Shown: positions 8,933-17,861, counted from the first letter of the stretch. The stretch is DNA of 64,000 bases from Kistimonas sp964291505 (GCA_964291505.2 OZ220199.1:186001-250000), one strand, 5' to 3'. The notes: generated by a model not told the origin, from the sequence alone. Program-made: numbers and translations.

Positions 8933-9601
8933 ATGAGCAGTTTTGATTTTGATTATGCCTTGGGACTTGTCCCGATCATTCTGAAATACCTGGATGTCAC
9001 CCTGTGGATGGCATCCAGTTCACTGATCATAGCGCTTGCGATTGCCGTGATGCTAGCACTGGTGCTGACGTTTCGCCCAAAGGGGCTGACCGCACTCTGT
9101 GAACTGTTTATTTCTTTCTTCCGGGGCACGCCCCTGCTGGTTCAGCTGTTTCTGCTGTACTACGGCCTGCCCCAGTTGTTCCCGGCCCTGAAAGGTATGA
9201 CTGCCTTCCAGGCTGCCGTGATCGGGCTGAGTCTGCACTTTTCCGCGTACATGGCAGAAATTATCCGGGCCGCGATTCTCAGCGTTGACAAAAGTCAGCT
9301 GGAAGCTGCGCTCAGTACCGGCATGACACCGCTGCAGGGCATGCGTCGTATTGTGTTGCCCCAGGCAGCCCGCATTGCCATTCCCGGATTGATGAATACG
9401 TTCATTGACCTGCTAAAAAGCACATCTCTCGCCTTCACCCTCGGCGTGGCGGAGATCATGGCAAAAGCCCAGATGGAAGCGGCCTCCAGCTTCCGCTTCT
9501 TTGAAAGCTACCTGATGCTCGCCCTGGTGTACTGGCTGTTGGTCCTGCTGTTTACCGCAGTCCAGAAAATGGCAGAACAACGGATGAATGAGGCGTACTG
9601 A
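8933..9601 (+). CDS. Polar amino acid (cystine-type) ABC transporter permease
   Basis: A 222-residue membrane subunit of the HisMQ/GlnP permease family, with about five transmembrane segments. The family loop that contacts the ATPase is clear (AALSTGMTPLQGMRRIVLPQA, about residues 121-141), as is the upstream FFRGTPLLVQLFLLYYGLPQ region shared by TcyL/YecS and ArtQ-type permeases. As the only permease gene here it presumably forms a homodimer. Its last base overlaps the start of the ATPase gene (TGATG). Confidence 0.93.
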   Translation: MSSFDFDYALGLVPIILKYLDVTLWMASSSLIIALAIAVMLALVLTFRPKGLTALCELFISFFRGTPLLVQLFLLYYGLPQLFPALKGMTAFQAAVIGLSLHFSAYMAEIIRAAILSVDKSQLEAALSTGMTPLQGMRRIVLPQAARIAIPGLMNTFIDLLKSTSLAFTLGVAEIMAKAQMEAASSFRFFESYLMLALVYWLLVLLFTAVQKMAEQRMNEAY

Positions 9602-10341
9602 TGGCATTACTGGAAGTCAGTAACCTGCAAAAATCCTTTGCAGACAAATCGATTTTCGCAGGTATTGATCTGCAAGTGGAACAGGGTGAAATTGTCGTCA
9701 TCCTGGGCCCTTCCGGCAGTGGTAAATCAACGTTCCTGCGTTGCCTTAACCTGTTGGAAACACCCGATGCAGGTGTTATCACACTCGATGACGCAGTATT
9801 CAATGCCGCCAAACCCACAAAACCCACAACCCTGTCACTACGTCGTAAGACAGCGTTTGTATTTCAAAACTACGCCCTGTTTCGCAACAAAACAGCACTG
9901 GAAAACATCACTGAAGCCCTGTTAGTGGTCAAAGGGCTTTCAAAGGAATCTGCTCGGGAAAAAGGACTGGCCATCCTGAAACAGGTCGGCATGGAAGATT
10001 TCCAGAATGCCTGGCCATCCTCACTGTCCGGCGGACAACAGCAACGCATCGGTATTGGTCGGGCCATGGCGCTTGAGCCGGCGCTACTGCTGTTTGATGA
10101 ACCCACCTCAGCACTGGATCCCGAACGGGTGGGCGACATCCTTCAACTGATGAAACGTCTGGCCGCAGACAACCAGAGCATGATCATCGTCACCCATGAA
10201 ATTCCCTTCGCCCGTGAAGTGGCAGACAGAGTGATATTTATCGACGAAGGCAGGATTATTGAGGCTGGTCCACCCTCTGAGGTGCTCGACAACCCAAAAG
10301 ATGCTCGTACGCAGCAGTTCCTGAAACAAGTACTGCACTGA
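9601..10341 (+). CDS. Polar amino acid (cystine-type) ABC transporter ATP-binding protein
   Basis: A 246-residue ATPase of the GlnQ/HisP/TcyN group. Walker A is GPSGSGKST (36-44), the Q-loop lies in FVFQNYALF, the signature is LSGGQQQRIGIGRAMALEP, Walker B is LLLFDEPTSALDPE, and the switch His lies in IIVTHEIPFAREVADRV. It is coupled by one-base overlap to the permease and ends the operon before a strong hairpin. Confidence 0.95.
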   Translation: MALLEVSNLQKSFADKSIFAGIDLQVEQGEIVVILGPSGSGKSTFLRCLNLLETPDAGVITLDDAVFNAAKPTKPTTLSLRRKTAFVFQNYALFRNKTALENITEALLVVKGLSKESAREKGLAILKQVGMEDFQNAWPSSLSGGQQQRIGIGRAMALEPALLLFDEPTSALDPERVGDILQLMKRLAADNQSMIIVTHEIPFAREVADRVIFIDEGRIIEAGPPSEVLDNPKDARTQQFLKQVLH

Positions 10342-10358
10342 GCGCACTCATATCATTA

Positions 10359-10388
10359 ACAAGCGATGGGGTTACCCCCATCGCTTGT
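10359..10388. terminator. Strong hairpin after the amino-acid ABC operon
   Basis: A 13-bp perfect stem (10359-10371 with 10376-10388, core GCGATGGGG/CCCCATCGC) closes a TTAC loop 18 bases after the ATPase stop. There is no T-run, so it is a terminator or an mRNA 3'-stabilising structure. Confidence 0.6.
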
Positions 10389-10654
10389 ACTATCAAACAG
10401 TGTGACCGGCGCCAAAAAACTGGCATTTTCGCCTGCTTTCTTTCCTATCACTCGCTTACAATCCCTATAAAACACGCTGACATAACGATTGTCATTTTTA
10501 CTTTAAAAATGTCATGATGCGCAGCGTTTCCCTAAATGATAATTTCTAAAATGAATAGGGAACCATCAGGAAATGGAACGACAGATAACCACAATAACAC
10601 CTAATCGTTTGTCTGTTGCCATCGCAGTCCATTAAGCAGTATGTGGGGTAGTTC
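10389..10654. other. Intergenic region upstream of the BPSS1780-like gene
   Basis: No gene is seen. It contains an inverted repeat CATTTTTA-CTT-TAAAAATG (10493-10511) in an A+T-rich stretch that may be the promoter or operator region of the gene at 10655; no factor can be assigned. Confidence 0.35.
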
Positions 10655-11662
10655 ATGGAGTTCTCTGTTTGCGTCACCGGTAAGCTTCGTTCCGGTTTCA
10701 AGGCAAAAGCGGTCCAGAAGGACTTCAGTGAGCTATTCAACGTGGCTGACAAAGATGTCCTGAAAAATATCTTTTCAGCGACCTCGCCAGTGCTTATTCG
10801 CAAAGGACTCAGCCTTCCGGAAGCAGAGCAATATCGTCAGAAACTCCATGATATTGGGATGGAGGCGATGATCATTGATGAAGAAGGACAACCGCTGCAG
10901 CGCGTCGCCGGTGCGGCTGCAGGTGGAGCCAGCTCCGCCGCCAGCACAGACGGTAGCGATGAGTCATCCGTTGTCTTTTATGAGGATGATGACGGGGAAA
11001 ATAATGCTTCAGGCCCGCTGGCGCTTGATAGCTGCTCTGTGACTGCGCCGTTTTCCTGGATATCCAATGGCTTTGGTTTGTTCAAGAGCGCTCCTATGTT
11101 CTGGGTAGGATGGACATTTCTGTTTGGTATTATTTCATTCATTCTGAATATCATCCCCTTGATAGGCGTTGTCCTGTCTTCAGTTTTCTCAGGCATTACA
11201 TACGCGTTCATGGCATTGGGCGCACACCGTGTTTCACATAATGAAGAACTCACTTTTTCTGATGTCATGGCCGATCTCAAGCCCAACATGCTACTTGTTG
11301 GCATTCTGAATATTCTCTATGGTGTTCTTGTTGCGGGCATCACATTTGGCGCATTTGCCATTGCCGGTGACAACTATATGATGGGTGTCGGTATAGTAAC
11401 TATCGCCATGATAGCGATCGCTTTTGCGTTCTTGTTCGCACCGATGCTGATTGCCGTGAACCACCTGTCCCTACCTGATGCCTTGAAAATGAGCTTCATC
11501 GGATGCGTCAAAAACATCGTCCCCCTGGTTCTTTACCTTATTCTGAGCATCGTGCTGTTCATCCTTGGCATAATCCCACTGGGGCTGGGTCTGCTGGTCG
11601 TCATGCCACTACTGGTATTGGCAACCTACCAGGCTTACAGTGAAATAGTGGTCAGTCAATAA
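10655..11662 (+). CDS. BPSS1780-type membrane protein with N-terminal cytosolic domain
   Basis: A 335-residue protein in two parts. Residues 1-85 form a small soluble domain (FSVCVTGKLRSGF ... VLIRKGLSLPEAEQYRQKL ... GMEAMII) of a kind often found before membrane domains in proteobacteria. A Ser/Ala/Asp-rich linker follows (residues 88-125). Residues 140-335 are a multi-pass domain with about six hydrophobic segments and the pattern SWISNGFGLFKSAPMFWVGW, a G-x-H around GAHRVSHNEE, and a final TYQAYSEIV; I recall this layout for the BPSS1780 family of uncharacterised inner-membrane proteins. Function is unknown. The gene is not obviously in an operon. Confidence 0.7.
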   Translation: MEFSVCVTGKLRSGFKAKAVQKDFSELFNVADKDVLKNIFSATSPVLIRKGLSLPEAEQYRQKLHDIGMEAMIIDEEGQPLQRVAGAAAGGASSAASTDGSDESSVVFYEDDDGENNASGPLALDSCSVTAPFSWISNGFGLFKSAPMFWVGWTFLFGIISFILNIIPLIGVVLSSVFSGITYAFMALGAHRVSHNEELTFSDVMADLKPNMLLVGILNILYGVLVAGITFGAFAIAGDNYMMGVGIVTIAMIAIAFAFLFAPMLIAVNHLSLPDALKMSFIGCVKNIVPLVLYLILSIVLFILGIIPLGLGLLVVMPLLVLATYQAYSEIVVSQ

Positions 11663-11708
11663 TTTCAGTATTGGTGGGTAATGCACGGTTTAAAGGAGTA
11701 ACCCTGCA

Positions 11709-11813
11709 ATGAGCCAGCAACAAGACCATATCAGCAACATGGAAACCTGCTTTCTCTGTTTGTCACTGGGTTCCATGCTTACCAGCTTTCTGATATTAAT
11801 GGCGTCCCTATAA
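11709..11813 (+). CDS. Putative 34-residue membrane miniprotein
   Basis: A short frame ATG 11709 to TAA 11811, preceded by TAAAGGAGTA (AAGGAG at 11692-11697, 11 bases from the start). The product begins MSQQQDHISNMETC and ends in a single hydrophobic stretch (CLSLGSMLTSFLILMASL). The stop codon lies in the loop of a hairpin (11802-11820). The good ribosome site and membrane-helix design support a real small protein, but there is no homology argument. Confidence 0.4.
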   Translation: MSQQQDHISNMETCFLCLSLGSMLTSFLILMASL

Positions 11814-11820
11814 GGGACGC
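11802..11820. terminator. Hairpin at the end of the miniprotein ORF
   Basis: GCGTCCC (11802-11808) pairs with GGGACGC (11814-11820) around a TATAA loop that holds the stop codon of the small ORF. There is no T-run. Confidence 0.45.
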
Positions 11821-11892
11821 GTCTAGGGAAAGAACCCATACCATTGTCATACGATGTATTGCTCTACATATCATTCAATTTTTACAATCGAA

Positions 11893-14868
11893 CTATCGCC
11901 GGCGAAAAAAACGCGCTCTTTTTTTCTTTAGCGGCTCATTCGGTATAACGGGCGTTTTTTCCCTTAACGCATCAATAGGCTCATAAAGTGACTCATCGTC
12001 CTCATCACTTGATCGACTGACATCATGAGATAACGCTCCGATCAGGGCAGGCGGCACCAACCCTTTTTCAGGCTTTTTGGGTACGGGTGGCGCTCGCAAA
12101 TCACTAGATTCAGATACCCCTTTTTTCCATCCAGAGCTTATAGGCTTCAAATGACGCTTTTTGAAAAGCCCCCCCAAACTTAATGTTTGCTTACCTTTAC
12201 TTCGTTTACTTTTCTTATATTTTTTACTCGTTCGTTTCACAGCGCGACTAATATCTTGATTGCCTTCCAGCATAGTGCTGTCATATTTCCCGCCTGGCAC
12301 GTTTACATTATTAATTTGTATCTGTACATGCCCGCCATGCACTAAGAAGTTTTTCCTCATCCTTCTATCAAATCGTGACGATTGTTTTTTCGACTTCATT
12401 ATACTGGTTCTATCTTTATTACTCTTACACCCTGTAATTATGCGCATCTTTAGCATGCCACAAAGCTCACTGATATCTTCCTCTAACAAAGCAACTTCAT
12501 CAATAGAGACCGTCCCATTCATTTCTTCCATCTTTCGTTCAATCTTTTCAATCAACTCATCAACATTTCTTTTCCAATTCCTGGCATCATCAGGGCTCTC
12601 ACGGTACATTTCATTGAATATTTCATTGATTACCCCCCCCTCCGTTGTCGCACTTTGTTTAAGCTCATTTAACGTCCTGACATTGATCTGTTTTGCATTT
12701 TCCCAAGTATTACCTGCAACACTCCAAGCACCATCTAATCCCAACCTATTACAGGGAATCACAAACATCATAGAACTCAACTGTAGCTGAATACTATGCT
12801 CCTGCCCCTGCACACTGTTAAAAGTAATTCGGCCATCATCCAGTATCTGATCCATATCTCCGATGATTTCAGCAAGGTAATTAACCCATTCGGACTCATC
12901 ATCCAGCCTTTCTTTTAATTTTTTAGGCATCAAAGGCAGCTTCGCTAACTTCCCTCGAAGTCTATCAGGGCTCATTAAATTCAAATAACAAAGATTAAGC
13001 TTCACTACATGATTGCTATCATTGATCGCGCTTCTCAGCTCTTCAGCCATCTCGTTAACCAGAACATTAACCACGATTTCTTTAAAACGCTTAATCGTTC
13101 CCTGCCTAATGCTTTCCGGAGTTTTTTTCGTATATGCGATTGGAGCCCCCATGCGCGTATACTGATCCTCTACATGGCCATCCACCTTCATTTGGTAATG
13201 ATACATGCTAATAGCATGCGAGTTACCACGATCTAACGAAGGAACCCCTTTACCGTCATAACTTTCTTCAAAAGGATCTTCATCCCCACTCTCTTCATCA
13301 GTAACGCGAAAACGAACTTGATGTGCAGGCGTATAAACATGTTCAACGGTTTGCCAATTACCCTCTTTGCTCAACAATGTCTGCTTAACTGTATACGCTG
13401 TCGTATCCTCAGCTAACCGGCTTATTAAATTGGCATGAAAGCGTTCGCTTAAACCGACTTGATTCATTAGGTCTACAATTTCTCTCTCAAACCTCATCAC
13501 ATAAGCAGTCGTGTTCAATACAAAGCCATTTTCTGCTTCTAACGCATGTCTTCGGTAGGCTTCATATTTCATTCTCAACTTATTACGTTGAGCCTCATTA
13601 TCAACCAGGGTAATCTCTGCAACTTGGTAAAATCGGTTTATTAATTCTTCATACTTCTCGCTACGACGATAGTCATTTTCCATCGCGTCGTGGACATGGC
13701 ATGTTAATCCATCAAAATGTTTTTGTATTTCCGCTATTTTGTCAGCCAACACTCCCTCTGCGTCTTTGGCATGAACTTTTAATTGGTTAAACTCAGAAGC
13801 AAACTCATCAAGCAGCACCTCTGCACGTTGATAGTATCCAAGGGGAACCATTTCCATAGCTATATCTTCAATAACAAGATCTACAATACGCAACAGCTGA
13901 TCTGCTTGATTGTTACAGGATGCATAACTCACTTGATCAAATGGAATAGATTCATAGTCTGTACTCTGCATCGACAGACTATCCAATGACGGATCAATTG
14001 CTAACGGATGCTGACCATGGGAAATAGGTTGAAGATAGTCGTCTTCCTCCATCCGTGAAGCCTGCCCCTCTTCAATCAGACTCTGCCTGTATTCATAGAT
14101 ATTCGAGAGTGAAGCATAACCATCATGGGGCTCCTCAACATCCTCCCATCCACTATCCGTGGGATCACTTGGGTAATCATCATCGTCTTCAGGTCCCTGT
14201 AGCCCTAAAGGGCTATCAGCTTTCCAGTGACTACAGCCTGGCCTTACAGGCTCATTATCAACAACCTCTTCTCCATCAACATCAACATCAACATCAACAT
14301 CAGAAAGAGAAGCATGCTCCCCTCGCGTAGCATCCTCAGGATCCACGGTTACAGCATGAGCATCCTGAGGATTGATAGTAAGGTAGACATCGCTCAACTC
14401 GCTCCCGACCTCACTCTGACGATCTCCGTCTAAATGTTCCGGAAGAAAAGCAGGGCCGTCCCCGTCAGATCGAGGAATCAAGGAAACATAATTCGCATCA
14501 TCAGTCTCCTCTTGTGGCTCGGAAGCAGTATCAGGTGACAATGGAGGAGTGTCCATAGTATCTGTTTGCGATTCTACGGGGTCGCTATTAAGCGATTGTG
14601 TCGGCGAAACCTGTCGTACAGATCGGTCATAAATGCATTTACCAATAACATAGCACGCAAAACCAAATGCACTGACACCCGCAACAACACCACCAACAAT
14701 CGGCATTGCGATACATACCAACCCGCCGACCAGGATACCGGCCAGCGACACGCTTGGCACCACCACCCGCAACACCCTGTGCCAAAGTGGTAGCGCTTCA
14801 GTCGTCTGCTCTTGTCTATCACCTGTTACAGTGCTCTGATTGATACGTACTGAACCCGTTTGATCCAT
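11893..14868 (-). CDS. SopB/IpgD-like inositol-phosphate phosphatase effector candidate
   Basis: A 991-residue protein counted from ATG 14868, chosen because AGGGAG lies just upstream; a longer frame from 14946 lacks a ribosome site. The CX5R phosphatase motif CKSNKDRTS (Cys814, Arg820) matches the CKSGKDRTG loop of Salmonella SopB/Shigella IpgD. The following stretch FLVHGGHVQIQ...VPGGK (about 841-861) resembles the SopB segment after its catalytic loop, as I recall it. Two hydrophobic segments sit at residues 34-77. Residues 95-320 are acidic and probably disordered, with several YxxL/YxxI motifs. The middle (320-790) is mainly helical. The tail has APPVPKKP (926-933), SLYEPI (Tyr962) and a basic end. 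Known family members are type III effectors that dephosphorylate host phosphoinositides. No secretion or chaperone gene is adjacent. Confidence 0.75.
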   Translation of the reverse strand: MDQTGSVRINQSTVTGDRQEQTTEALPLWHRVLRVVVPSVSLAGILVGGLVCIAMPIVGGVVAGVSAFGFACYVIGKCIYDRSVRQVSPTQSLNSDPVESQTDTMDTPPLSPDTASEPQEETDDANYVSLIPRSDGDGPAFLPEHLDGDRQSEVGSELSDVYLTINPQDAHAVTVDPEDATRGEHASLSDVDVDVDVDGEEVVDNEPVRPGCSHWKADSPLGLQGPEDDDDYPSDPTDSGWEDVEEPHDGYASLSNIYEYRQSLIEEGQASRMEEDDYLQPISHGQHPLAIDPSLDSLSMQSTDYESIPFDQVSYASCNNQADQLLRIVDLVIEDIAMEMVPLGYYQRAEVLLDEFASEFNQLKVHAKDAEGVLADKIAEIQKHFDGLTCHVHDAMENDYRRSEKYEELINRFYQVAEITLVDNEAQRNKLRMKYEAYRRHALEAENGFVLNTTAYVMRFEREIVDLMNQVGLSERFHANLISRLAEDTTAYTVKQTLLSKEGNWQTVEHVYTPAHQVRFRVTDEESGDEDPFEESYDGKGVPSLDRGNSHAISMYHYQMKVDGHVEDQYTRMGAPIAYTKKTPESIRQGTIKRFKEIVVNVLVNEMAEELRSAINDSNHVVKLNLCYLNLMSPDRLRGKLAKLPLMPKKLKERLDDESEWVNYLAEIIGDMDQILDDGRITFNSVQGQEHSIQLQLSSMMFVIPCNRLGLDGAWSVAGNTWENAKQINVRTLNELKQSATTEGGVINEIFNEMYRESPDDARNWKRNVDELIEKIERKMEEMNGTVSIDEVALLEEDISELCGMLKMRIITGCKSNKDRTSIMKSKKQSSRFDRRMRKNFLVHGGHVQIQINNVNVPGGKYDSTMLEGNQDISRAVKRTSKKYKKSKRSKGKQTLSLGGLFKKRHLKPISSGWKKGVSESSDLRAPPVPKKPEKGLVPPALIGALSHDVSRSSDEDDESLYEPIDALREKTPVIPNEPLKKKRARFFRRR
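14275..14302. repeat. Hexanucleotide tandem repeat ATCAAC inside the SopB-like gene
   Basis: Four full ATCAAC copies plus ATCA encode an alternating Val-Asp run (DVDVDVDVD) on the minus strand. Copy-number change would keep the frame and alter only the acidic linker length. Confidence 0.8.
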
Positions 14869-14993
14869 TCTCGACTCCCTGAGATAAGTTATGTATGACA
14901 CATCACATAAGGCTACTGCTTTGTCAGCAATCTCACCTTTATACATAGGTCTCTACGACGAATGTCACAGACGTTTCAAACAAGTAATCACAA

Positions 14994-15033
14994 GACAAAT
15001 AATGACCTTTTCCCATTGAGGAAATGGTCATTA
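14994..15033 (-). terminator. Rho-independent terminator of the GspE-like gene
   Basis: TAATGACC (15000-15007) pairs with GGTCATTA (15026-15033), with further imperfect pairing inside. On the minus strand the hairpin is followed by ATTTGTC. It lies about 40 bases beyond the stop of the gene that ends at 15075. Confidence 0.6.
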
Positions 15034-15074
15034 TCAAAAGAAATGAAAAAATTATTTAATAGAACAAAGTCTTT

Positions 15075-16946
15075 TCAATTAAAACGACCACCAGCAGGTG
15101 TGACCCGCATAATTTCCTCAATCGTAGTCAAACCAGCAGCTACCTTATGTGCACCACTGATTCTCAGGGTTCGCATTCCCTCGACAATCGCCTGTCGCCG
15201 TATGGCATCAATATCGCAGCCAGCATCCACTTTTTCGCTGAGTCCATTACCCAACAGCATGATCTCATATAAGCCTGCACGACCACGGTAGCCCGTATTA
15301 CGGCATTTCAGACAGCCCACCGGTACACTACAGCTATCAGGAACAGGCGCCTTAAAGGGGTGCGTCAACTCCCGCCATCCCTGCTTGTCCACAGCGGCTG
15401 CCTGTTTACAATCCGGACATAGCGTTCTGACCAGGCGCTGCGCCATTACCCCCAGAACCGTCGAACGAATCAGATAGCCTGGTACTCCCAGCTCCAGCAA
15501 CCGGGTAATCGCAGATGGTGCGTCATTGGTGTGTAAGGTGGACAATACAAGGTGTCCGGTCAGTGCCGCCTGAATCGCCATTTCTGCAGTTTCCAGATCA
15601 CGGATCTCGCCCACCATGACAATATCTGGATCTTGACGTAACAGAGCCCGCACGCCACTGGCAAAACTGAGCCCTATGCCATGCTGAACCTGCATCTGGT
15701 TGAACCGGGGCTCCACCATTTCGATGGGATCTTCAATAGTGCAGACATTCACTTCAGGTGTCGCCAGTTCCCGCAGTGTTGAATAGAGTGTCGTCGTCTT
15801 GCCCGACCCCGTTGGCCCTGTCACCAGAATAATGCCATTGGGCTGGCGCACCATTTTATGCCAGCGCTTCTCATCATCCCGGGAAAAACCCAGCGAACGA
15901 AAGCTCTTGAGCAGGACATCCGGATCAAAGATCCGCATAACCAGCTTTTCACCAAATACCGTCGGCAATGTCGAGAGTCGCAGCTCCACTTCATTACCAT
16001 CCCGCCCCTTGGTTTTGATCCGGCCATCCTGAGGTTTGCGTTTTTCTGCCACATCCATACGCCCAAGAATCTTAAAGCGATTAGTGACCGCTCCCACGAT
16101 CTCTGAGGGCAGGTCATATACCTGGTGCAGAATGCCATCAATTCGTAACCGGATATTGCTCATCTCTTTGCGGGGTTCAATATGAATATCACTGGCTCGC
16201 TGATCAAATGCATATTGCAACAACCAGTCGACCACCCGGATCACATGCTGGTCATTCGCTTCCGGGTTACGGATATTGCCAAGCTCCAGCAACTGCTCAA
16301 AGGACGTGGCCACCGCGCTATTGCCATGTTTCGATGCACGGTTGACTGAGTCTGCCAGGCTATAGAATTCAGCGGAATAACGCCGTATATCCGCCGGATT
16401 ACTGACCACACGCTTGATTTTTTTCCTGTTGGTATGCCGAACCATCTCCTCCCACCCCGTATTAAACGGCTGGGCACTGGCAATCACCAACGCGTCTTCA
16501 CTGACCTCTACCGCCAGAATCTGGTGTCGCTGAGCATAGGCCGCTGACATGATGGGAGTAATGGCAGCAGGATCAATCTTCAAGGGGTCGATAGGATAGT
16601 ATGGCTGGTTTGCCTGGAGGGCCAGCCAGCGCATCATGGTGTCGATATCCAGCGTCTGCCCTGAATGTTGTTTATTTTCAAGTTCCAGATCAGCAAGATA
16701 CTCTACTGGATGCAATCGAGCCTGCTCGGCATCACGTCGGCGATCAAGCACTTCAGCTTTCTGGGACTGATCCAGCAATCCTGACGCACAGAGTTCCGTC
16801 ACGACTGTTGCCAGATCAAGCACCCTGTTATCCTGTGACACCTCTTCAGGATTGACCAGCAATTCCCGCTTTATGATCAACTCCGATGACGGCAGTTGCT
16901 CTGTCGCTTCCAGCTGGCTGACAGGCACCTTCTTTGCTGTTTCCAT
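15075..16946 (-). CDS. GspE/PilB-type secretion or pilus ATPase (orphan)
   Basis: A 623-residue hexameric-ATPase family protein. The N-terminal region (to about 160) resembles the GspE/MshE N1 domain. The catalytic domain has IRLRIDG, Walker A GPTGSGKTT (377-385), the Asp box IEDPIE, Walker B with DPDIVMVGEIRD (439-450) and the His box HLVLSTLHTN. A zinc site CPDC...CLKC (Cys510, 513, 545, 548) is as in GspE/PilB. These proteins power type II secretion or type IV pilus assembly from the cytosolic face. No gspD, gspF, pilC or pseudopilin gene is nearby, so it acts with machinery encoded elsewhere or in a divergent system. Confidence 0.9.
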   Translation of the reverse strand: METAKKVPVSQLEATEQLPSSELIIKRELLVNPEEVSQDNRVLDLATVVTELCASGLLDQSQKAEVLDRRRDAEQARLHPVEYLADLELENKQHSGQTLDIDTMMRWLALQANQPYYPIDPLKIDPAAITPIMSAAYAQRHQILAVEVSEDALVIASAQPFNTGWEEMVRHTNRKKIKRVVSNPADIRRYSAEFYSLADSVNRASKHGNSAVATSFEQLLELGNIRNPEANDQHVIRVVDWLLQYAFDQRASDIHIEPRKEMSNIRLRIDGILHQVYDLPSEIVGAVTNRFKILGRMDVAEKRKPQDGRIKTKGRDGNEVELRLSTLPTVFGEKLVMRIFDPDVLLKSFRSLGFSRDDEKRWHKMVRQPNGIILVTGPTGSGKTTTLYSTLRELATPEVNVCTIEDPIEMVEPRFNQMQVQHGIGLSFASGVRALLRQDPDIVMVGEIRDLETAEMAIQAALTGHLVLSTLHTNDAPSAITRLLELGVPGYLIRSTVLGVMAQRLVRTLCPDCKQAAAVDKQGWRELTHPFKAPVPDSCSVPVGCLKCRNTGYRGRAGLYEIMLLGNGLSEKVDAGCDIDAIRRQAIVEGMRTLRISGAHKVAAGLTTIEEIMRVTPAGGRFN

Positions 16947-17088
16947 GGTTGGCGTACCAGATACTTATTTTTGGAATGCGCTCATGACTGCAACCATCAT
17001 CCCTTACCCCCGGATGATTGAAGCGCCATCCTGTAATGATTTGTCTGAAGGCATACTAACATCCCGTCAGGGATTCACGACAGACTCA

Positions 17089-17742
17089 TCAATCTGGCAG
17101 AGAAATGGTGTGGCGGCTCAAATCACGAACACGCAAGGGAGAAGGTTGCAAAGAGGCCAGATGCCCAGCCACAGAATGCTTATTCAGGTCACGACGCGCA
17201 GCAGCCTGGTCAGGAAACAAGCCTGAGACAATGACATATTCCTTTCCATCACGTCCATCCAGTGCCAATAACATCGCGTCATCAATGTGATCAACGACAT
17301 GACGCATTCTTTTCGCTTCTGCACGGTTATTACCGACATACCAGAGGATCGTAAACGCCTCTTCGCGCTGGAGCATCATAATCAAACGACGAACATCAGG
17401 TGTTGTAGAAAACATCGAGTGCGACATCGATGTCTTTTCAGACGGTGCAACTTGAGCTAAAGGGCTTACCCGTTTTTGCAATGCACTAAGGGTATTCGGG
17501 ATTGATGATCGTTTTGAGGCAATGGCATCCAGCGGCACAGTAAAATCACTCTCCGAGCTTGTACGACATAGCCAGTCACCATCACTGAACGCCCGACACT
17601 CCCAGTCCGCAGTATACGCTGCATGGCTGTTCACCGGACGTTCTGTCGCTGACACTGCGGCAGATAAAATCACTAACGCTCCCAGCACTACCTGTCTGCC
17701 AATATTATGTCCGTGCATCATCCCTACGCCTGTCCCTGACAT
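17089..17742 (-). CDS. Exported SPOR-like domain protein
   Basis: A 217-residue protein with an N-terminal signal peptide (VVLGALVILSAAVSA, cleavage near residue 32). The middle is unremarkable. The C-terminal 80 residues show a beta-alpha-beta pattern (FTILWYVGNNRAEAKRM ... EYVIVSGLFPDQAAARRDL ... PLRVRDL) like a SPOR peptidoglycan-binding repeat. ATG 17742 is used; ATG 17721 or 17718 would give a more typical signal peptide and cannot be excluded. It lies between the CYTH gene and the GspE-like gene in one direction, and may be co-transcribed with the latter (142-base gap). Function is otherwise unknown. Confidence 0.55.
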   Translation of the reverse strand: MSGTGVGMMHGHNIGRQVVLGALVILSAAVSATERPVNSHAAYTADWECRAFSDGDWLCRTSSESDFTVPLDAIASKRSSIPNTLSALQKRVSPLAQVAPSEKTSMSHSMFSTTPDVRRLIMMLQREEAFTILWYVGNNRAEAKRMRHVVDHIDDAMLLALDGRDGKEYVIVSGLFPDQAAARRDLNKHSVAGHLASLQPSPLRVRDLSRHTISLPD

Positions 17743-17861
17743 TGCTATTCGGTATCAATCGACACGTAATCCGTTGTGCCATACCGTTCATACTAGCAGT
17801 CAATCTTCGACCGGTACTACCTGAGAGTAACTCGCCGCAAATACACAACAACGGCCAAATA

